Assembly (NCBI RefSeq): GCF_018156225.1
Contig: NZ_JAGTAR010000006.1
Coordinates: 112,823-176,822 of the forward strand
Reading direction: 5' to 3'
From: Carboxylicivirga sediminis
GTDB lineage: Bacteria; Bacteroidota; Bacteroidia; Bacteroidales; Marinilabiliaceae
Length of the DNA stretch: 64,000 bases
Below, in pieces: positions 58,347-64,000 of the stretch (positions are counted from its first letter, which is position 1; every line of letters begins with the position of its first letter). The position numbers and the translations under genes were made by a program. The notes beneath the pieces are model-generated. The model was not told the origin of the DNA and made no database searches. It was given only the letters and a program-made list of their open reading frames with translations.

Positions 58347-59780
58347 ATGAAACACATCCTGACCGGTATCTTTATTACAGCATTTGCACTGCAACTTAGC
58401 GGGCAATCTGCCTATCTGCTGTCAACCCAAGGTCAGGAAACCCTGAATCGAATCTACCAGACGCCACAGGGTAACTTACATCTCTTCGAAAGCAGGAATA
58501 ACCCATCCATTGAAGATGAATACCTGCGTCTCTACGGTCATTTTATGGCCCATCAGACCAATGAGCAACTGGTTCATGCGAATTTCTTTCATCAAGGACT
58601 AAAACACTTCGAAACTCATTTTAATGATGATGAGCGCTTTCATTTAATGCAGGTCACACTCCTTATCCAACAAAGTTTGTTGTATTGGAGTAACGAAGCC
58701 TACACCGATGGCGTGCGTGCTTTTTACAAAGCCCATCGACTGTTTGCGAGAGCCGATAGGGCCAATTTTAAATATGACTACGATAAGATAAAAGGCCTGT
58801 TTAATGTATTCCTGAGTCAGATACCCGAGCAGTACCGTTTCTGGGCTTCACTATTCGGATTACAAGGGGATGCTGACAAAGGGTTACAACTGCTTAAAAT
58901 TAACTTACAAAATAGTCATCTTAACGAAGGTGCCAGACAGGAAGCATTGGTGGCCTACTCCTACTGCCTGCTTAAATTTGGCGAACCAGACAAAACAGAA
59001 ATCATTCAGTTAATGGCTTCTTCTCAAGAACTTCACTCGCCAGTTTTATCATTCGTTATAGCATCTTTAGCTATTAAAAAGCAAATGGGTTATGAAGGCT
59101 TAAGCTATGTTGAAAATCTTCCTGATAAGTATTTTCAGGTCTTTCCGTTGATGAACCATGTAAAAGGCCGCTTATTATTAAATCAATTGGATAGTGCAGC
59201 CACCAACTCTCTGCAGACTTTTACCAGACTTCACAAAGGACAATCCTTTCGGACCGATGCCCTGATGCGTCAGGCCTGGTGGTGGCATATCCAGCAGAAT
59301 GCAAACAAGCGGGATAGCCTGATAATGCTGGCGAAGCAACAAACCATCTTCCCAACATCCAACGACAAGCAAGCCCAAAAAGAGTTAGCCGCATTGCCAG
59401 ATGAGCCTGTAGCCTTGCTTAAAGCACGCTTGCTATTTGATGGCGGCTATTATGAGAAAGCACAAGCAGCATTGATGTCTTCAAACACTTCACAGTTGAG
59501 CACATACTATTTACCGGAGTACCATTATCGGCTGGGGCGCATCCATCAGGCACTAAATAAGCACCTGGATGCACAGAAACACTACGATATAGTCATTAGT
59601 TTATGCCAGGATGATAAGCGCTATATAGGCCCATATGCTGCAATAGAGTCGGCTAAAATATATTTGAGCCAAAATGATAGTACCAAAGCGCAGCAATACC
59701 TCCAGCAGGCGCATCAACTAAACACCGGAGAGTACAAGCAAGACATTTCCCGCACCATTGCCTCTTTGATTAAGCAATAA
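58347..59780 (+). CDS. Secreted TPR-type protein, unknown function
   Basis: A 477-residue protein from the ATG at 58347, which gives a clean signal peptide ('MKHILTGIFITAFALQLSGQ'). The frame opens at 58320 and has another ATG at 58332. The body is helical, with several TPR-like units most visible at the C-terminus ('YLPEYHYRLGRIHQALNKHLDAQKHYD'). Tetratricopeptide repeats mediate protein contacts. No catalytic motif is seen. It lies after a terminator and so has its own promoter. Confidence 0.8.
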   Translation: MKHILTGIFITAFALQLSGQSAYLLSTQGQETLNRIYQTPQGNLHLFESRNNPSIEDEYLRLYGHFMAHQTNEQLVHANFFHQGLKHFETHFNDDERFHLMQVTLLIQQSLLYWSNEAYTDGVRAFYKAHRLFARADRANFKYDYDKIKGLFNVFLSQIPEQYRFWASLFGLQGDADKGLQLLKINLQNSHLNEGARQEALVAYSYCLLKFGEPDKTEIIQLMASSQELHSPVLSFVIASLAIKKQMGYEGLSYVENLPDKYFQVFPLMNHVKGRLLLNQLDSAATNSLQTFTRLHKGQSFRTDALMRQAWWWHIQQNANKRDSLIMLAKQQTIFPTSNDKQAQKELAALPDEPVALLKARLLFDGGYYEKAQAALMSSNTSQLSTYYLPEYHYRLGRIHQALNKHLDAQKHYDIVISLCQDDKRYIGPYAAIESAKIYLSQNDSTKAQQYLQQAHQLNTGEYKQDISRTIASLIKQ

Positions 59781-60016
59781 GTACTGCTGCGCATAACATA
59801 AACTTAACACTCCGCATTAATTCTTTCGAGACTGCCAGTCAATACTATAAATTGCCTGATCAACCGCGAGCTCGCAGCTGGCGATACAACTAGACCTACT
59901 AGTCTATATATTCTTAATAATTACTTAATATTTAAGTTCTTAAATCACCTCCATTCATACTATTTTTGTTTATATTCGTATTGACATTTTTTTCTTTTAA
60001 CCTAAAACACATTTAT
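59781..60016. other. Spacer upstream of the T9SS substrate gene
   Basis: 236 bases, no gene. It contains the exact -7 element TATTTTTG at 59961-59968, 48 bases before the ATG at 60017. Confidence 0.6.
59961..59968 (+). promoter_or_regulatory. -7 element of the T9SS substrate gene
   Basis: TATTTTTG, exact match; it lies at the start of the longer open frame (59966) and so argues against that start. Confidence 0.55.
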
Positions 60017-61567
60017 ATGAAAAAGTTTTTACTCTTTTTTGCCTCCTTTTTAATGCTCTCCTTGGCTGGAGTAGACGGTCAAAATCTATTAGTTAATGGT
60101 GATTTTGAGAATTGGGATGACGCTTCAACACCTACAGGATGGACAAAAGCCGAAAATGTTGCTCAGGAAACTACAATAATTCAAAGCGGTTCATCTGCTG
60201 TCAAGCAAATAGCAGATGGCACAAAGGATATAGCCCAGACTATTGCAGTAACCGAGGGACAAACCTACAGAATATCTCTATGGTATTATATTGAGTCTGG
60301 TGACGGCACTGATGCTAGAATCTGGTCTTACTGGAAAGATGCCAGTGGCACGGTTACAAATAATGCAAACGAATTAAGAGGGCCAAACGATGCCTATTTT
60401 CCGGATGAGAAAGGTGAGTGGAAGAATTATGAAATAGTATTAACTGCTCCAACAGGGGTTATTGAGTTATCATTTGAAGTTAGAGCTTATGGAACAGCTG
60501 TTGTTTATTGGGATAACTTTGTTGTGGAAGAATATACTCCAACAGGTACATTAGAATTAACAACTCCAAATGGAGGTGAATCATACGATACAGGTCAACA
60601 AGTTCAATTTGCCTGGAACTCAACAAATGTATCGTCTGTATATTTTGAGATTCTTGGTGATGGAGGTTCGTGGGAACCAATTACTGATAATATTCCTTCA
60701 GTAGATGGAGCCAACACTTACGATTTTACTATTCCAGCTAATGCTTGGGGGTGGGATCAATATAAATTAAGAGTAGTTGATGCCTCAGCTCCTTCAATTA
60801 ATGATGAATCTGATGCTGTCTTTACTGTTGTTGGTCATGACGTAGAGTTATTATGGGAAGACTTTGGTGGGGGAACATTAGGTAGTTTTGACGAAGTTTC
60901 AGTTTCTGGAACCAATACTTGGATTGCCGATGAATATTCCGGTACAACTTTCGCCAAGATGTCGGGAAATAATAATGGCATTAATGAGGATTGGCTAATT
61001 TCATCAGCTATCAATCTTGATAATTCGACAGATGAAATTCTTGAATTCCAAACTGCATGTAATTATTCTGGCGATGACATTGTTGTAAAATATTCAATAG
61101 ATTATGACGGCCAGGGCGATCCTTCAACGGCTACCTGGACTGAGTTCCCAGCATATACGCTTTCAGCTGGAAGTTGGGCGTGGACACACTCTGGATATAT
61201 TGATTTAGGTTCCATCACAGGAAGTATACATGTTGCTTTTATCTTCACTTGCTCTGAAACAGCATCAAAAACATGGGAAGTAACTGATATATATGTTTCT
61301 GGTATCAATGATAGTTCAACCAGCGTGGATAGCCAAAAGGCATCTGAAGTTGTTATCAGTCCAAACCCATTTAGTAATGAGTTATACATAAAGGGAACAA
61401 AAGAACTACAAAACATCATCCTATTTAATACAGCCGGACAAGTCGTTATGAACAACCAGTCAGGCAGTAAACGTGTAAGCACAGCAAACCTACCAAAGGG
61501 TATGTATATTGTACAAGTGAAATTTATGGATGGTACATCAACTACTCAAAAAGTAATTAAGAAATAA
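60017..61567 (+). CDS. Type IX secretion substrate with CBM-like and cleaved-adhesin-like domains
   Basis: A 516-residue secreted protein starting at ATG 60017 ('MKKFLLFFASFLMLSLAGVDG', signal peptide). Order: a carbohydrate-binding-like beta sandwich (~20-175; 'NLLVNGDFENWDDAS'), an Ig-like domain (~180-275; 'LELTTPNGGESYDTGQQVQFAWNS'), a choice-of-anchor J/cleaved-adhesin domain (~278-435; 'EDFGGGTLG', 'NEDWLISSAINL') and a type A sorting domain (~445-516; 'VISPNPFSNELYI', 'LPKGMYIVQV'). The T9SS should carry it across the outer membrane. No catalytic residues are obvious. Confidence 0.87.
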   Translation: MKKFLLFFASFLMLSLAGVDGQNLLVNGDFENWDDASTPTGWTKAENVAQETTIIQSGSSAVKQIADGTKDIAQTIAVTEGQTYRISLWYYIESGDGTDARIWSYWKDASGTVTNNANELRGPNDAYFPDEKGEWKNYEIVLTAPTGVIELSFEVRAYGTAVVYWDNFVVEEYTPTGTLELTTPNGGESYDTGQQVQFAWNSTNVSSVYFEILGDGGSWEPITDNIPSVDGANTYDFTIPANAWGWDQYKLRVVDASAPSINDESDAVFTVVGHDVELLWEDFGGGTLGSFDEVSVSGTNTWIADEYSGTTFAKMSGNNNGINEDWLISSAINLDNSTDEILEFQTACNYSGDDIVVKYSIDYDGQGDPSTATWTEFPAYTLSAGSWAWTHSGYIDLGSITGSIHVAFIFTCSETASKTWEVTDIYVSGINDSSTSVDSQKASEVVISPNPFSNELYIKGTKELQNIILFNTAGQVVMNNQSGSKRVSTANLPKGMYIVQVKFMDGTSTTQKVIKK

Positions 61568-61588
61568 GAATTTCCCCTCTAATAATTC

Positions 61589-61628
61589 AAAAGCTGTCAC
61601 GCGCTTGTCGCGTGGCAGCTTTTTTTTA
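61589..61628 (+). terminator. Terminator between the T9SS substrate gene and hutU
   Basis: A 15-bp stem AAAAGCTGTCACGCG / CGCGTGGCAGCTTTT (one G-U pair) with a 5-base loop and a run of T on the plus strand. The minus strand has four T after the stem, so it may also serve hutU. Confidence 0.9.
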
Positions 61629-61691
61629 TTCAAAAAAAGGGCCTGCCCACCGGCAAGCCCCCAACTAAACTATATTAAAGCTAAATGAATC

Positions 61692-63698
61692 CTAGAATAA
61701 GCTGTCGATGAACTTATCGTCAGTGAGATTAGGTATGGTCACCTTTAATTGAGGATTAGCTTCCATCGCACGTTTAATGGCAAAAATAGCGCCATCGTTG
61801 CGTGCCCAGCTACGACGTGAGATGCCGTTATTTACATCCCAGAACAGCATGTTGGTCAATCGACGGTGGGCATCATCAGAGCCATCCAGCACCATTCCAA
61901 AACCACCGTTCATTACTTCACCCCAGCCTACGCCGCCACCATTGTGGATAGACACCCAGGTAGCGCCACGGAACGAGTCACCAATCACGTTCTGCACGGC
62001 CATGTCAGCTGTAAATTGTGAGCCATCGTAAATGTTCGATGTTTCACGGTATGGGCTATCGGTACCCGACACATCGTGGTGGTCGCGACCCAATACCACA
62101 GGTGCAGAGATGCGTCCTTCAGCAATAGCTTTATTGAATGCTGCTGCAATGCGCATACGTCCTTCGGCATCGGCATACAGGATGCGTGCCTGCGAACCCA
62201 CCACCATTTTGTTTTTACCGGCTTCTTTAATCCATAGGATATTATCAGCCATCTGCTGTTGTATCTCAGCGGGCGATTCCTTCATCAACTCTTCCAGTAC
62301 GTCAGTGGCTATCTGGTCAGTTATTTCCAAATCTTTTGGATCGTTGCTGGCACATACCCAACGGAACGGACCAAAACCGTAATCGAAGCACATAGGCCCC
62401 ATGATATCCTGCACATACGATGGGTATTTAAAGTCACCCTTCTCATTCAGAATGTCTGCTCCTGCACGGCTCGACTCCAACAAGAAGGCATTGCCATAGT
62501 CGAAGAAATACATGCCGTTGCTGGTACACTTGTTCACGGCCGCCACATGACGACGTAAGCTCTCCTGAACTTTCTCTTTAAACTGTTCAGGCTCCTCAGC
62601 CATCATTTTGTTTGACTCTTCAAACGATAAGCCAACAGGGTAGTAACCACCTGCCCATGGATTGTGCAATGATGTTTGGTCAGAACCTAAATCAACATGA
62701 ATACCTTCTTCGGCAAATTTCTCCCAAACATCCACCACGTTACCCTGGTAGGCAATAGACACCACTTCTTTGGCAGCCTTCGCTTTTTCGACACGTGCTA
62801 CCAGTTCATCCAAATCTTCAATTACCTCATCAACCCAGCCCTGCGAGTGGCGTGTATAAGTTGCTTTTGGATTCACCTCGGCGGTGATACTGATAACACC
62901 GGCAATGTTACCGGCTTTAGGCTGAGCGCCTGACATACCGCCCAAACCAGCCGTGATAAACAGCTTACCGGCCAAATCCGTTTTTCCACCTGAAATCTTA
63001 CGTCCGGCATTTAAAACAGTAATGGTTGTACCATGTACAATACCCTGTGGGCCAATGTACATAAACGAACCAGCGGTCATCTGACCATATTGGGTTACAC
63101 CCAGAGCATTGAAACGCTCCCAGTCATCAGGCTTGGAATAGTTCGGAATCATCATACCATTGGTTACCACCACGCGTGGTGCATCTTTGTGTGATGGATA
63201 CAAGCCCATTGGATGCCCCGAATACATCACCAACGTTTGCTCATCGGTCATAGTAGCCAGATACTGCATACATAAGCGGTACTGTGCCCAGTTCTGGAAA
63301 ACTGCCCCGTTACCTCCGTAAGTAATCAGCTCGTGTGGGTGCTGTGCCACAGCATAATCCAGGTTGTTCTGGATCATCAGCATGATGGCAGCTGCCTGAC
63401 GTGATTGATGAGGAAATTGATCCAGATGGCGTGCTTTCATCTCATAATCGGGACGCAGGCGATACATATAAATACGTCCGTAAGTATTAAGCTCTTCCAG
63501 AAATTCAGGTGCCAGCTCGGCATGATCCTTCTCCGGGAAATACCGTAAGGCATTCTTAAGCGCCAGTTTCTTCTCTTCTTCGGTTAATATCTCCTTGCGC
63601 TTTGGCGCATGGTTAATATTTGGCTCATATGCTTTTGGAGCCGGCAACACTTCAGGAATCCCCTCTAAAATTGCTGCCTGAAACGCTTGTGTATCCAT
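61692..63698 (-). CDS. hutU: Urocanate hydratase (long form)
   Basis: A 668-residue NAD-dependent enzyme converting urocanate to imidazolone propionate in histidine breakdown. Visible signatures include 'YGGNGAVFQNWAQYRLCM', 'SGHPMGLYPS', 'YIGPQGIVHGTTITVLNAGR', the NAD-binding 'AGLGGMSGAQPKAG' and 'DQTSLHNPWAGGYYPVG'. It is ~110 residues longer than the Pseudomonas enzyme; I believe this long form is the usual one in Bacteroidota. No other hut gene is in the window on its downstream side; the rest may lie beyond. Confidence 0.95.
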   Translation of the reverse strand: MDTQAFQAAILEGIPEVLPAPKAYEPNINHAPKRKEILTEEEKKLALKNALRYFPEKDHAELAPEFLEELNTYGRIYMYRLRPDYEMKARHLDQFPHQSRQAAAIMLMIQNNLDYAVAQHPHELITYGGNGAVFQNWAQYRLCMQYLATMTDEQTLVMYSGHPMGLYPSHKDAPRVVVTNGMMIPNYSKPDDWERFNALGVTQYGQMTAGSFMYIGPQGIVHGTTITVLNAGRKISGGKTDLAGKLFITAGLGGMSGAQPKAGNIAGVISITAEVNPKATYTRHSQGWVDEVIEDLDELVARVEKAKAAKEVVSIAYQGNVVDVWEKFAEEGIHVDLGSDQTSLHNPWAGGYYPVGLSFEESNKMMAEEPEQFKEKVQESLRRHVAAVNKCTSNGMYFFDYGNAFLLESSRAGADILNEKGDFKYPSYVQDIMGPMCFDYGFGPFRWVCASNDPKDLEITDQIATDVLEELMKESPAEIQQQMADNILWIKEAGKNKMVVGSQARILYADAEGRMRIAAAFNKAIAEGRISAPVVLGRDHHDVSGTDSPYRETSNIYDGSQFTADMAVQNVIGDSFRGATWVSIHNGGGVGWGEVMNGGFGMVLDGSDDAHRRLTNMLFWDVNNGISRRSWARNDGAIFAIKRAMEANPQLKVTIPNLTDDKFIDSLF

Positions 63699-64000
63699 AT
63701 ATGGTAAGTTTTAATTTTTCGATTTTGAGCGAAATTACAACCATATTCAGCTTATATACATGACAAAAGGCAAATTGAGTAAAATCAGGTTTTGAAAAGG
63801 GCTGATAGCTATTAGCTTCTAGCTGCCAGCACAAAACAATAAGCCTTTCACAGTCTTTCGACTGCTTCTCCATGAAGAGCATTGATTATCGGCATGTAGC
63901 TATATTTCTTTTATATCTTCCCCTTGGGGAAGTGCCTGAAAGGCGATGGGGGGAGGTTATAATCAAAAATCACTCGCTAGCGCGGATTTGCAATCCGTGC
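63699..64000. other. Intergenic end of window with clustered palindromes
   Basis: No gene is supported. The stretch contains the AGCT-rich motif at 63801-63829 and three palindromes: CTTCCCC-TT-GGGGAAG (63917-63932), GCCT-GAA-AGGC (63934-63944) and CGGATT-TGC-AATCCG (63983-63997), the last next to CGCTAGCG (63975-63982). Confidence 0.6.

Noticed and set aside
62032..62382. Plus-strand frames opposite hutU
   Set aside because: Mirror frames of a strongly coding gene; no independent support.

Overview
The window looks like chromosome of a marine or sediment Bacteroidota, most likely order Bacteroidales/Marinilabiliales (a guess from gene content, not a phylogeny). Supporting this are a SusC/SusD polysaccharide-utilisation locus with its own ECF sigma factor and FecR anti-sigma factor, a type IX secretion C-terminal sorting domain, a b558-type SdhCAB, the DUF177-rpmF-fabH order, and repeated exact matches to the Bacteroidota -7 promoter element TAnnTTTG. 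No phage or insertion sequence is visible.

Layout. 1-68: first codons of a minus-strand gene resembling uracil phosphoribosyltransferase. 266-4110: AT-rich surface-glycan genes (Wzx-type flippase, lipid A/core phosphoethanolamine transferase-like sulfatase, GT8 glycosyltransferase). 4177-10481: housekeeping genes (CPBP protease, a conserved hypothetical, succinate dehydrogenase/fumarate reductase CAB, ribosome recycling factor). 10696-28945: an 18-kb minus-strand polysaccharide/glycoprotein-utilisation locus: ECF sigma, FecR, SusC with STN domain, SusD, SusE-like discoidin lipoprotein, an M60 (HExxH) mucin-type peptidase with BACON and discoidin domains, a GH35 and a GH2 beta-galactosidase. 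The likely substrate is a galactose-capped glycoprotein. 29439-34553: tRNA-Leu, POT-type transporter, recO, an aminotransferase-fold protein that has lost its PLP lysine, tRNA-Arg, a decayed repeat-bearing spacer and cvpA. 34555-42774: three histidine kinases around rsgA. 42873-44961: DUF177-rpmF-fabH. 45066-48865: DUF4252 protein, a padR-pspC-pspC operon and a small secreted protein. 49069-54802: YqaA-like membrane protein, trpS, an arsR-arsC-acr3 arsenic operon with a twin operator, a small CCxxHxxC membrane protein and a sodium:solute symporter. 54799-63698: CapA-like protein, merR-nif3-zinc-ribbon operon, TPR protein, a T9SS-exported adhesin-like protein and urocanate hydratase. The last 100 bases are a cluster of short palindromes, probably the edge of a dispersed repeat.

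Most worth following: (1) a predicted cis-antisense small RNA (about 27219-27303, plus strand) in the FecR-SusC gap, placed like the DonS-type antisense RNAs of Bacteroides host-glycan loci; (2) the pseudo-aminotransferase at 32174-33316, in which the catalytic lysine and several other PLP contacts are replaced; (3) a degenerate 21-bp tandem repeat downstream of tRNA-Arg; (4) the glycoprotein-directed locus as a whole, three of whose surface proteins share one discoidin subtype.
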